From an uncultured Lachnospiraceae bacterium (GTDB taxonomy: Bacteria > Bacillota_A > Clostridia > Lachnospirales > Lachnospiraceae): DNA of 7,770 nt. Made by a program: the position numbers and the translations under genes. The stretch is from positions 1 to 7,770 of the forward strand of contig CATLIP010000112.1 in the NCBI GenBank assembly GCA_949957035.1, given 5' to 3'. Below, piece after piece: positions 1 through 6,569 of this stretch. Position 1 is the stretch's first letter. Each line of letters starts with the position of its first letter. A model generated the notes under the pieces. It was not told the origin of the DNA and made no database searches. It saw nothing but the letters and a program-made list of their open reading frames with translations.

Positions 1-8
1 TGTTTTGT

Positions 9-527
9 GTGATGTTCCGTTCACCGAAGAAGAGGTGGGAACAGGACAGTTACGACTGCGCCATTGTCTGTGGATGCCGGGTGAAGGAGGACGGCGTGCC
101 TTCCGACACACTGAAAGCAAGAGTGGAGAAGGCAGTAGAGCTTTGGAAGGAGAAGAAGGTGAAATACCTGATTATGTCAGGGGCGGCGGTTCGCAGTGAT
201 TTTGTGGAAGCAGAGGCAATGAAACGGTACGCCATGGAGCTTGGGGTGCCCGGAGAGTATATTCTGGAAGAGAAGCAGGCGGTCAGTACCTATCATAACC
301 TTCTCTAGTCCTGCCGGATGATGCGCAACTGTAATTTTCAAGACTGTGTTGTGGTGACAAGCGGATGGCATCTAAGGAAGGCGGACCACTATACAAGACA
401 GAACGGGGTTCCCTATGTGATGGCTGCCGCCGCCAACCCTAAGAAGCAGAAGGCTTTAGAAACCCTGTGGCTGCATATACTGACGAATGTGCATATGTAT
501 TTGAATATGTGGAGAGGCTATTACTAA
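9..527 (+). pseudogene. DUF218/YdcF-like protein, interrupted by in-frame amber codon
   Basis: One reading frame carries two halves of a DUF218 (YdcF-like) protein separated by TAG at 306-308. The first half has family hallmarks: a hydrophobic strand (DCAIVCGC), the G-x-PS-x-x-L-x-x-R segment, LIMSGAA, an EAEAM helix, GVP and a final STYHNLL. The second half continues with SCRMMRN, the strand VVVTSGWHLRKA and a C-terminal NMWRGYY, which I recall as the normal end of clostridial members. No frame change is needed to join them, so a single substitution (probably of a Tyr or Gln codon) explains the break. The frame is open to the left edge; GTG at 9 or ATG at 12 could be the start, but no ribosome binding site is visible and the true start may lie outside. 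DUF218 proteins have no firmly established general reaction; some act in envelope metabolism. No signal peptide or membrane segment is seen here. The alternative to a pseudogene is a sequencing error. Confidence 0.75.
511..517 (+). promoter_or_regulatory. Possible ribosome binding site GGAGAGG for the LRR gene
   Basis: GGAGAGG lies inside the last codons of the DUF218 gene. It is 10 bases before ATT at 528 and 13 before ACG at 531, in the reading frame of the LRR protein. It is the only strong Shine-Dalgarno-like sequence near the apparent natural N-terminus, which is why I think translation once began (or begins on a non-standard codon) near 528-531. This is inference from spacing only. Confidence 0.35.
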
Positions 528-635
528 ATTACGGCACTGAAGAGAAAAGAAAGTATACAAATATATCCGAAACTTCAGTATCAGAAAGAGGAAGATGGTA
601 TTCTGATTACAGGATGTCCGGAGGCGGATGGGCAG
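528..635 (+). other. In-frame 5' extension of the LRR gene without a standard start codon
   Basis: Directly after the TAA of the preceding gene, the LRR reading frame stays open for 36 codons up to GTG 636. The translation contains LQYQKEEDGILITGC followed by the PEADG...LPDAIDGIPV pattern, which is the usual first strand-and-turn unit of BspA-type LRR_5 domains. It therefore looks like real protein sequence and not a leader. No ATG, GTG or TTG occurs in this stretch; only ATT 528, CTG 537, ATA 555 and ATA 561 are near-starts. ACG at 531 is one transition away from ATG. Confidence 0.55.
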
Positions 636-1442
636 GTGGCGCTTCCTGATGCCATTGACGGAATACCGGTAAAGGGGATAGCTGATTATGCATTTGCAGA
701 GAGCGGCGCTTCAGAGATTCAATTACCCTCTTGGCTGACAGAGATTGGCAGATATGCATTTTACCGGTGCAGGAAATTGCGGAGGCTGGCGTTAACAGAC
801 AGTCTCTTAGAGATTGGCGGCGGGGCGTTTACCGGGTGTAAGCTTTCGGAGGTGGAGATTCATTTTCGGGAAGGAGAGCAAAGCTGCCTGAAATCTATTT
901 TGGATGAGATGCGTTTTGCCATTCGGACGAGGCTTTGTTATTCTTTAAAGGAGAAGGAGGAGACAGCGATACTACTTTTCCCTGAGCATTATGAGGAGGC
1001 TGTGGAGAATACCCCTGCCAGGATCCTGTTTACCCAGCGTCATGGAGCGGGCGGCTACTATCGGCAGTGCTTTTATGACAGGAAGCTGGATTACAAGAAA
1101 TATGATGAACTTTTTTTCCATACGGTAGTACAGGAAAAGCCGAATATTGTGGCAGAGCTGGCTCTTAATCGGTTACGCTGTCCCTTTCGGCTGTCGACGA
1201 AGGCAAGAGAGGATTATGAAGCATATGTGAGAAGCAATCTGGAGGATGCAGCGGATTTACTGATTGGGCAGGAAGATTTAGAGGGCCTTAAGTTTCTTGC
1301 ATCCGGGGAATACTGGACAGAGACGGCTTTGGATTATGCGCTTTGTGAGGCGGTAAAGAAGAAAGAGACAGAGCTGTTAAGCGTCCTGATGGATGCGAGG
1401 CAGAGAATGTTTCCGAAGAAGAGAAAGCAATTTGAACTGTAG
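636..1442 (+). CDS. Leucine-rich repeat (LRR_5/BspA-like) protein with helical C-terminal domain
   Basis: Residues 1-75, counted from GTG 636, hold about three LRR_5 units. Their cores are IADYAF, IGRYAFYRCRKL and IGGGAFTGCKL, with the spaced Leu/Ile pattern of BspA-type repeats. The remaining 190 residues are charged and mostly helical: a middle block around YYRQCFYDRKLDYKKYDELF, then two or three helix pairs resembling ankyrin-like packing (about 200-255), and a basic tail FPKKRKQFEL. There is no signal peptide or anchor, so a cytoplasmic location is likely, unlike the secreted BspA proteins. GTG 636 is the first standard start and has GGAGG 11 bases upstream, but it cuts into the first repeat, and the frame is open back to 528. 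The gene precedes the VWA and AAA+ genes by 44 bases, suggesting a shared transcript. A role as adaptor or substrate-binding subunit for the ATPase is inference. The stop codon is TAG. Confidence 0.8.
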   Translation: MALPDAIDGIPVKGIADYAFAESGASEIQLPSWLTEIGRYAFYRCRKLRRLALTDSLLEIGGGAFTGCKLSEVEIHFREGEQSCLKSILDEMRFAIRTRLCYSLKEKEETAILLFPEHYEEAVENTPARILFTQRHGAGGYYRQCFYDRKLDYKKYDELFFHTVVQEKPNIVAELALNRLRCPFRLSTKAREDYEAYVRSNLEDAADLLIGQEDLEGLKFLASGEYWTETALDYALCEAVKKKETELLSVLMDARQRMFPKKRKQFEL

Positions 1443-1486
1443 AGTCTGATTTCTGAGCGGATGGGAGCAGGTGAAAGAGGGGTTAA

Positions 1487-2800
1487 ATGGAGAAAGATAT
1501 GACGACAGGCGAAAAACTGGAGATAGTCTGCAGAAAGATACTTGCGGCCGCACGAAATGAGCTGTACCTCAAAATGCGTTTTCTGGATGTTGCTCTTAGC
1601 AGTCTTGCCTTTGTGATGGATACCGGCGTCAATGGCCTTGGAACGGACGGTCTTTTTCTGTACTATCATCCTCAGGAGCTTGGCGGTCTTTACAGGGAAG
1701 ACCGTGTGAGGGTGAACCGTCTCTATCTGCATCTGGTACTCCATGGTATTTTTCACCACATGACCGGGAGAAAGGGACGGGAAGAGCGTCTTTTTAGCCT
1801 TGCCTGCGACATAGCCGCAGAATCCATAATTGACGGTATGCAGCATCGGTGTATTTTAAAGAGCCGTTCTTTGCTTCGGCGGGAAACCTACCGAAATCTG
1901 TCAGGGAGGCTTAAGGTGCTGTCTGCAGATAAGGTGTATGGAGTTCTGAATGGTTCAAAGTTGACAGAGGAAGAGTTTTTGAGGCTGGAGGAAGAATTTC
2001 GGGTGGATGACCACAGTTATTGGCCAAAAGAAGAGGAACAAAAGAAGCAGGAGGAGATTGAAAACCGCTGGCAGGATATCAGTGAACAGATGGAGACCGA
2101 GATAGAGACCTTTTCAAAGGAAATGTCGGCAGGGATGGGAGATTTGATTGGACAGCTTCGGGTAGAGAACAGGGAGAGAATCGATTATCGGCAGTTTCTC
2201 AGAAAATTCTCGGTATTGCGGGAGGAAACGGCGGTGGACGAGGATTCCTTTGATTACGCGTTCTATACCTATGGCCTGTCTCTGTATGGGAATCTGCCTC
2301 TGGTAGAGCCGCTGGAATGGAAGGAAACCAAAAAGGTGGAGGAATTTGCGGTGGTGATTGATACGTCCATGTCCTGTTCCGGGGAATTGGTGCGGAGGTT
2401 TTTGGAAGAGACCTATAGCGTGCTCAGCGAAAACAACAGTTTTTTCCGAAAGGTGAATATTCATATCATTCAGTGTGACGATAAAGTACAGAGGGACCAA
2501 AGGATAACCAACGGGGAGGAACTTCGGGAGTATATGGAAAACCTGGAATTATGGGGCGAGGGAGGAACGGATTTCAGACCTGCCTTTGAGTATGTGGAAG
2601 AACTGAGGAGCCGGCAGCTGTTGAGGCAGTTGAAGGGGCTTATCTATTTTACCGACGGAAAAGGAACCTATCCCGCAAGGATGCCCTCCTTTGAGACAGC
2701 ATTCGTGTTCTTGAAAGAGGATTATGAGGATATGGAGGTTCCGCCTTGGGCTATGAAGCTGGTGCTTTCGGAGGAGGAGTTGATACAGCCCTCCTTTTGA
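1487..2800 (+). CDS. DUF2201-type protein: metallopeptidase-like N-terminus plus VWA domain
   Basis: The protein has 437 residues. The N-terminal part (about 10-150) resembles the DUF2201 'putative metallopeptidase' region: it has H82-x3-H86-x3-H90-H91 where HExxH would be expected, then ACDIAAESIID (D108), comparable to the D-x-x-x-N segment of that family. Residues 165-230 are a highly charged helical linker, probably coiled coil. The C-terminal part (285-437) is a VWA domain with a complete metal-ion-dependent adhesion site: D292-T-S294-M-S296, T361 in GGTDF and D390 in FTDGKG. There is no signal peptide or membrane segment. VWA proteins next to MoxR ATPases normally bind the ATPase or its target through the MIDAS metal. 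ATG 1487 has GAGGGG 4 bases upstream; ATG 1499, with GGAGA in front, is an alternative. The AAA+ gene follows after 57 bases. Peptidase activity is doubtful because the glutamate of HExxH is absent. The domain assignment is firm, the role unknown. Confidence 0.88.
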   Translation: MEKDMTTGEKLEIVCRKILAAARNELYLKMRFLDVALSSLAFVMDTGVNGLGTDGLFLYYHPQELGGLYREDRVRVNRLYLHLVLHGIFHHMTGRKGREERLFSLACDIAAESIIDGMQHRCILKSRSLLRRETYRNLSGRLKVLSADKVYGVLNGSKLTEEEFLRLEEEFRVDDHSYWPKEEEQKKQEEIENRWQDISEQMETEIETFSKEMSAGMGDLIGQLRVENRERIDYRQFLRKFSVLREETAVDEDSFDYAFYTYGLSLYGNLPLVEPLEWKETKKVEEFAVVIDTSMSCSGELVRRFLEETYSVLSENNSFFRKVNIHIIQCDDKVQRDQRITNGEELREYMENLELWGEGGTDFRPAFEYVEELRSRQLLRQLKGLIYFTDGKGTYPARMPSFETAFVFLKEDYEDMEVPPWAMKLVLSEEELIQPSF

Positions 2801-2857
2801 GGCTTCGTTGTTAGGGGAAATTCCGGGAATATAGAAAGACAAGAAGGAGATTCGGTT

Positions 2858-4360
2858 ATGGATATCAAGCGGGCAAAAAAGGAAATCAAGGATTCCATTG
2901 AAGCATATTTGCTAAAGGATGAGGACGGCAATTACAAGATACCGTCCGTTCGCCAAAGACCTATTCTGTTGATGGGTCCTCCGGGGATTGGAAAGACTCA
3001 GATTATGGAGCAGATTGCGAAGGAATGTAAGATTGGGCTTGTGGCCTATACGATTACCCATCATACGAGGCAGAGCGCCATCGGTTTGCCCTTTATCCGC
3101 AAGAAAATGTATGGGGACAGAGAGTATTCTGTCACAGAATATACCATGAGCGAGATTATCGGGGCTGTCTATGAGAAGATTGAGAAGACGGGGATTCGGG
3201 AGGGGATTTTATTTATTGATGAAATCAACTGTGTCTCTGAGACTCTGGCGCCCACCATGCTGCAATTTCTTCAATGTAAGACCTTCGGTAATCAGGAGGT
3301 TCCAAAAGGCTGGGTGATTGTGGCGGCAGGAAATCCCCCAGAGTATAATAAGTCTGTGCGGGATTTTGATATTGTGACTCTTGACAGGATTCGAAAGATT
3401 GACGTGGAAGAGAACTACGAGGTATGGAAGGAATATGCCTATCAAGCCGAGATACATCCGGCTATTATGGCGTATCTTGAGATACGTAAGGATTATTTCT
3501 ATCGGATTGAGACCACTGTGGAGGGCAAGGTATTTGCTACTGCGCGGGGGTGGGAAGATTTGTCGGAATTTTTGAAAGCCTGTGAAGCCTTGGGAAAGAG
3601 GGCGGACAGGGAGGTTGTACACCAGTATATCCAGCACTGGAAGATTGCGAAGGATTTCGCTAACTATCTTGAGTTATATGAGAAATATAAACGGGACTAT
3701 GGACTTTTGCGGATTGTGGAAGGCCGGTACGAAAAAGCTACCCTTGAGCAGCTTCAATATGCTTCTTTTGACGAACGGTTAAGCGTTGTGAATATGCTTA
3801 TTGGAAAATTAAGCGGAATGTTCCGGGACAGGTTTAAAGAAGACCGGTATATCACGCTGCTTTATGAGTATCTGCTCCGATATAAGGAATCCATGGAGTT
3901 GGGACAGGTGATTAGAGAAGGGGCAAAGGAGTATGAGAGACTGCGAAAAGCCGAGCATCTGACCAAGGCGGAGGATGGAATCAGGAGGAAAGTCTTAGAT
4001 ACTCTTGCCCGGTATGAACAGGAGGAAAAGAAGGAGCGTCTGTCGGGCCGGGAGGCGTTTGTCCGCATAAAAGAAATGTTCGGAGAGGAAAACAGGCTTC
4101 GGGAGGAGAAGGCAGAGGAGACCTTAGGGGTATTGGAGCATGTCTTTGATTTCATGGAAGAGGCCTTCGGGGACAGCCAGGAGATGGTGGTCTTTGTGAC
4201 GGAGCTTAATACGAACTATTACAGTGTACAGTTTTTAAAGGACAATGACTGCGAGCGGTATTACCGTTACAATAAAAAGCTGTTGTTCGGGGAGCAGCAG
4301 GAGGAGATTTTAAAAGAGCTTGACGAGGTGGAGCAGGAGCTGAATACTGCAATCAAATGA
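2858..4360 (+). CDS. MoxR-type AAA+ ATPase with long helical C-terminal extension
   Basis: The protein has 500 residues. The AAA+ core occupies about 10-245: Walker A GPPGIGKT (40-47), Walker B ILFIDEIN (117-124, with D121 and E122), sensor 1 asparagine in AAGNPPEYN (N159), an arginine-finger candidate in LDRIRK (R177), and a sensor 2 arginine in ATARGWEDLS (R230). All catalytic positions are present, so ATP hydrolysis is expected, probably as a hexameric ring. Residues 250-500 are a charged, mostly helical extension not usual for short MoxR proteins of about 320 residues; it may bind the VWA or LRR partner. AAGGAG at 2844-2849, 8 bases before ATG, supports the start. The family remodels or activates partner proteins together with VWA proteins, and the VWA gene lies immediately upstream. 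Here the order is LRR, VWA, AAA+, whereas in many MoxR loci the ATPase precedes the VWA gene. The substrate is unknown. Confidence 0.92.
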   Translation: MDIKRAKKEIKDSIEAYLLKDEDGNYKIPSVRQRPILLMGPPGIGKTQIMEQIAKECKIGLVAYTITHHTRQSAIGLPFIRKKMYGDREYSVTEYTMSEIIGAVYEKIEKTGIREGILFIDEINCVSETLAPTMLQFLQCKTFGNQEVPKGWVIVAAGNPPEYNKSVRDFDIVTLDRIRKIDVEENYEVWKEYAYQAEIHPAIMAYLEIRKDYFYRIETTVEGKVFATARGWEDLSEFLKACEALGKRADREVVHQYIQHWKIAKDFANYLELYEKYKRDYGLLRIVEGRYEKATLEQLQYASFDERLSVVNMLIGKLSGMFRDRFKEDRYITLLYEYLLRYKESMELGQVIREGAKEYERLRKAEHLTKAEDGIRRKVLDTLARYEQEEKKERLSGREAFVRIKEMFGEENRLREEKAEETLGVLEHVFDFMEEAFGDSQEMVVFVTELNTNYYSVQFLKDNDCERYYRYNKKLLFGEQQEEILKELDEVEQELNTAIK

Positions 4361-4372
4361 AAGATCTTGCAG

Positions 4373-4379
4373 AAGGAGG
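4373..4379 (+). promoter_or_regulatory. Ribosome binding site AAGGAGG deciding the ArsC-like start
   Basis: This perfect Shine-Dalgarno sequence lies 8 bases before ATG 4388. An in-frame TTG at 4367 lies upstream of it and would add seven charged residues absent from the family, so ATG 4388 is the start. Confidence 0.8.
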
Positions 4380-4387
4380 AAGAGAAG

Positions 4388-4735
4388 ATGTTGTTGGTAC
4401 ATTATCCAAAGTGCAGTACATGCCAGAAGGCGAAGAAGTGGCTTAATGAGAAGGGCGTGGAGTTTGAAGAGAGGAATATTAAGGATGAGAATCCCACGAA
4501 AGAAGAAGTAAAGGCGTGGCATGAGAAGAGCGGGATGCCTTTGAAGAAATTTTTCAATACCAGCGGAATGATTTACCGGGAAATGCAGTTGAAGGACAAG
4601 CTGCCGGATATGACGGAGGAAGAGCAGTATGAACTGCTCTCGACGGACGGTATGCTGGTGAAACGGCCGATTCTGGTGACGGATACAGCCGTGGTGACGG
4701 GATTCCGTGAGAAGGAGTGGGAGAGGCTGGTATGA
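4388..4735 (+). CDS. ArsC/Spx-family thioredoxin-fold protein (arsenate reductase-like)
   Basis: The 115-residue protein is typical of the ArsC/YffB/YusI branch of the family. It has the N-terminal strand LLVHYPKCSTC with a C9-x-x-C12 pair, the following helix QKAKKWL, FFNTSGMIYREM (56-66) and the cis-proline motif VKRPILV (K92, R93, P94). The fold is thioredoxin-like and cytoplasmic. True arsenate reductases use a single N-terminal cysteine with glutathione and glutaredoxin. The CxxC form here is closer to Spx/MgsR-like or uncharacterised YusI-like proteins, so arsenate reduction should not be assumed, and no ars genes are nearby. It is shorter than Spx (about 131 residues) and lacks an obvious RNA-polymerase-binding tail, so a redox role is more likely than transcription control. 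The stop codon overlaps the next start as ATGA, suggesting translational coupling with adenosine deaminase. It starts 27 bases after the AAA+ gene ends, so it may share that transcript. Confidence 0.88.
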   Translation: MLLVHYPKCSTCQKAKKWLNEKGVEFEERNIKDENPTKEEVKAWHEKSGMPLKKFFNTSGMIYREMQLKDKLPDMTEEEQYELLSTDGMLVKRPILVTDTAVVTGFREKEWERLV

Positions 4736-5736
4736 GAAGGGATGACCGGATGATGGAGAAGTTTGGCAAGATTGATCTCCATCTCCATCTGGACGGTTCG
4801 CTGTCGGCGGAGACGGTTTTGAAGCTGGCGCAAAAAGGACATGTGGAGCTTCCGGCGGATACCCCGGAAGGGCTTCGCCCCTATCTCACGGCAAAAAACG
4901 ACTGCGGGAGCCTGAATGAATATCTGAAATGCTTTGACATCCCACTGGCTGTCTTACAGACGGCAGAGAACCTGGGGGTGGCGGCTTATGACCTTGGACT
5001 GGGGCTTGCAAAGAGAGGGCTTCGCTATGGGGAAATCCGGTTCGCACCCCAGCTCCACAGGCAGAAAGGGCTTACTCAGGAGAAGGCAGTGCAGGCGGTT
5101 CTTGCGGGGCTTGAAAGGGCTGCACATGAGGCAAAGAAGGCTGTATGCAAAGCAGGGCAGGGAATCTGCCTGCGGGCGATTTTATGCTGTATGCGGGGAG
5201 ACGGGCTTCGTGCAGAGAATCTGGAAACCGTGCGGGTTGCGTCCCGTTATCTGGGGAAAGGCGTAGTGGCAGTGGATTTGGCGGGAGCCGAAGCCTTGTA
5301 CCCCACCGATGATTATGAGGAGGAATTTCGGTATGCCAGAAGCCTTGGTATCCCCTTTACCATCCATGCGGGAGAGGCGGACGGTGCAAAAAGTATCTGG
5401 AAGGCGTTAGAATTCGGCGCCGCGCGGATCGGGCATGGGGTACGTGCAATCGAGGATGAAAAACTGATGGAGGAGCTTAAAAGGCAAGGATGCGCATTGG
5501 AGATGTGCCCGTCCAGTAATTTACAGACAAAGGCGGTCGGGAGCCTTTCGGAATATCCACTCCGGAAGTATCTTGAGCATGGGATAAAGGTGACGGTGAA
5601 CAGCGATAACATGACGGTATCGGATACCTGGGTCGGGAAAGAATTCGCATTACTTTCACAAGAATACGGACTTACAAAAGAGGAGGCAGGAAAGCTGCTT
5701 GAGAATGCCGAATGGGCGGCGTTTGGGATATCGTAA
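4732..5736 (+). CDS. add: Adenosine deaminase
   Basis: The enzyme hydrolyses adenosine and deoxyadenosine to inosine and deoxyinosine plus ammonia in purine salvage in the cytoplasm. The TIM-barrel metal site is visible: H17-L-H19 in DLHLHLDGS, H212 in IHAGE (with the catalytic E215), H235 in RIGHGV and D292 in VNSDN. RAILCCMRG is also typical of the family. The residue after D292 is Asn, where the classical mammalian and enterobacterial enzymes have Asp; from memory, Firmicutes enzymes often have a DN form, so activity is still expected. I chose ATG 4732 because it overlaps the previous stop (ATGA) and follows GAGAGG at 4721-4726. ATG 4750 or 4753, preceded by AGAAGGGA, are real alternatives, all before the first barrel strand. 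Length is 334 residues from 4732. The C-terminus stops at WAAFGIS, slightly short of the charged tail many homologues have. Confidence 0.95.
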   Translation: MRRDDRMMEKFGKIDLHLHLDGSLSAETVLKLAQKGHVELPADTPEGLRPYLTAKNDCGSLNEYLKCFDIPLAVLQTAENLGVAAYDLGLGLAKRGLRYGEIRFAPQLHRQKGLTQEKAVQAVLAGLERAAHEAKKAVCKAGQGICLRAILCCMRGDGLRAENLETVRVASRYLGKGVVAVDLAGAEALYPTDDYEEEFRYARSLGIPFTIHAGEADGAKSIWKALEFGAARIGHGVRAIEDEKLMEELKRQGCALEMCPSSNLQTKAVGSLSEYPLRKYLEHGIKVTVNSDNMTVSDTWVGKEFALLSQEYGLTKEEAGKLLENAEWAAFGIS

Positions 5737-5761
5737 GGTAGTACGTAGATTTTGCAGGAAT

Positions 5762-5780
5762 TGTTCCTTACAAAGGAACA
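5762..5780 (+). promoter_or_regulatory. Short perfect hairpin just upstream of the HTH-Uma2 ribosome binding site
   Basis: TGTTCCTT (5762-5769) and AAGGAACA (5773-5780) are perfect complements around a 3-base loop. The hairpin ends 3 bases before the Shine-Dalgarno sequence at 5784-5790. GGAA at 5757-5760 could alternatively pair with TTCC at 5764-5767. No T-run follows, so it is not a standard terminator. It could affect translation or message stability or be an operator-like palindrome; function is not shown. Confidence 0.4.
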
Positions 5781-5783
5781 GGC

Positions 5784-5790
5784 AAGGAGG
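5784..5790 (+). promoter_or_regulatory. Ribosome binding site AAGGAGG for the HTH-Uma2 gene
   Basis: This perfect Shine-Dalgarno sequence, 8 bases before ATG 5799, fixes the start and shows that the N-terminal helix-turn-helix segment is part of the translated protein. Confidence 0.8.
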
Positions 5791-5798
5791 GAAATGTC

Positions 5799-6569
5799 AT
5801 GACGATTCAGGAAATGAAACGCAGGAAACAGGAATGGGGCTATACATATTTTCAGATTGCAGAATTATCCGGAGTCCCCATAGAGACGGTACAGAAGATA
5901 TTTGAGGGAAATGCGGAAAATATAGATTATAGGACATGGAGCGACCTGGAAAATGCATTCAGGGATAAGATGGTGGTCAAGGAAGCGTCGGCTGCATACG
6001 AGGTGAAGCGAAAGCCGGGTTCTTATACGGTTGAGGATTACTGGGATTTGCCGGACGACCTGCGGGTGGAATTGATCGACGGATATTTCTACGACATGGC
6101 GGCTCCTACGACCTTTCATCAGTTGATGGCCGGAGAAGTTTATCGACAGGTGGCGAACCATATCTTAGACCGTGACGGGGAGTGTACGCCTTTCATCTCC
6201 CCTGTGGACGTCCAGTTGGACAGCGACGAGAAGACCATGATTCAGCCGGATGTGGTGATTGTCTGCGACCCGGAAAAGATTGTCAGGCGCAATATTATAG
6301 GCGCGCCGGATTTTGTGTTGGAAGTGGTGTCGCCGGGAACCAAGCGGCGGGATTATATTGTCAAGCTTGCGAAATATGAACAGGCAAAGGTTCGGGAATA
6401 CTGGATTGTAGACCCCTATACAAAGAAGGTACTGGTGTATTTCCTGGAAGGGGAAGGCGAAGTCACCATTTATCCAATCGACGCCCAGATTCCGGTCAAT
6501 ATTTTTGGCGGGGAATTAGTGCTGGATTTCAAGAGGATTGCCCAGTGGGCAGATAAGGAATGGGATTAG
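5799..6569 (+). CDS. HTH domain fused to Uma2-family (DUF820) PD-(D/E)XK nuclease-fold protein
   Basis: The protein has 256 residues. Residues 1-55 look like a compact Cro/CI-type helix-turn-helix: GYTYFQIAELSGVPIETVQKIF, then a second helix around the segment YRTWSDLENAF. Residues 75-250 match the Uma2/DUF820 fold: YTVEDYWDLP, ELIDG (E91), a helix with H107 (TFHQLMAGEVYRQV), QPDVVIV (D151), FVLEVVSPGT (E175), then K189/Y193 and EYWIVDP. D151 and E175 with a nearby lysine are the expected PD-(D/E)XK metal-binding residues, so the nuclease site appears intact. Uma2 proteins are abundant in some bacteria and no biological role is established; the HTH fusion suggests DNA binding at a defined site or autoregulation, which is inference. 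The gene is flanked by unrelated housekeeping genes, without a visible toxin, antitoxin or transposase partner. The stop codon is TAG. Confidence 0.88.
   Translation: MTIQEMKRRKQEWGYTYFQIAELSGVPIETVQKIFEGNAENIDYRTWSDLENAFRDKMVVKEASAAYEVKRKPGSYTVEDYWDLPDDLRVELIDGYFYDMAAPTTFHQLMAGEVYRQVANHILDRDGECTPFISPVDVQLDSDEKTMIQPDVVIVCDPEKIVRRNIIGAPDFVLEVVSPGTKRRDYIVKLAKYEQAKVREYWIVDPYTKKVLVYFLEGEGEVTIYPIDAQIPVNIFGGELVLDFKRIAQWADKEWD

Noticed and set aside
306..308. Pyrrolysine or other amber recoding
   Set aside because: TAG is used as a normal terminator for two other genes in the window, the site matches an ordinary residue position in the family, and no recoding element is visible.
467..649. A 60-codon + strand open frame bridging the DUF218 end and the LRR start
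   Set aside because: It overlaps the convincing C-terminus NMWRGYY of DUF218 and the LRR N-terminal unit in other frames, and its translation becomes Gly/Ser/Trp-rich and unlike a protein.
1334..1846. Minus-strand open frame of 170 codons
   Set aside because: It lies across the ends of two well-supported + strand genes, has no recognisable domain and has biased low-complexity composition expected of an antisense shadow.
528..4360. Classical VWA-MoxR ternary conflict (defence) system
   Set aside because: No effector nuclease, protease or VMAP-like protein is encoded next to the pair in this window, so the label cannot be supported; the module is reported as uncharacterised instead.
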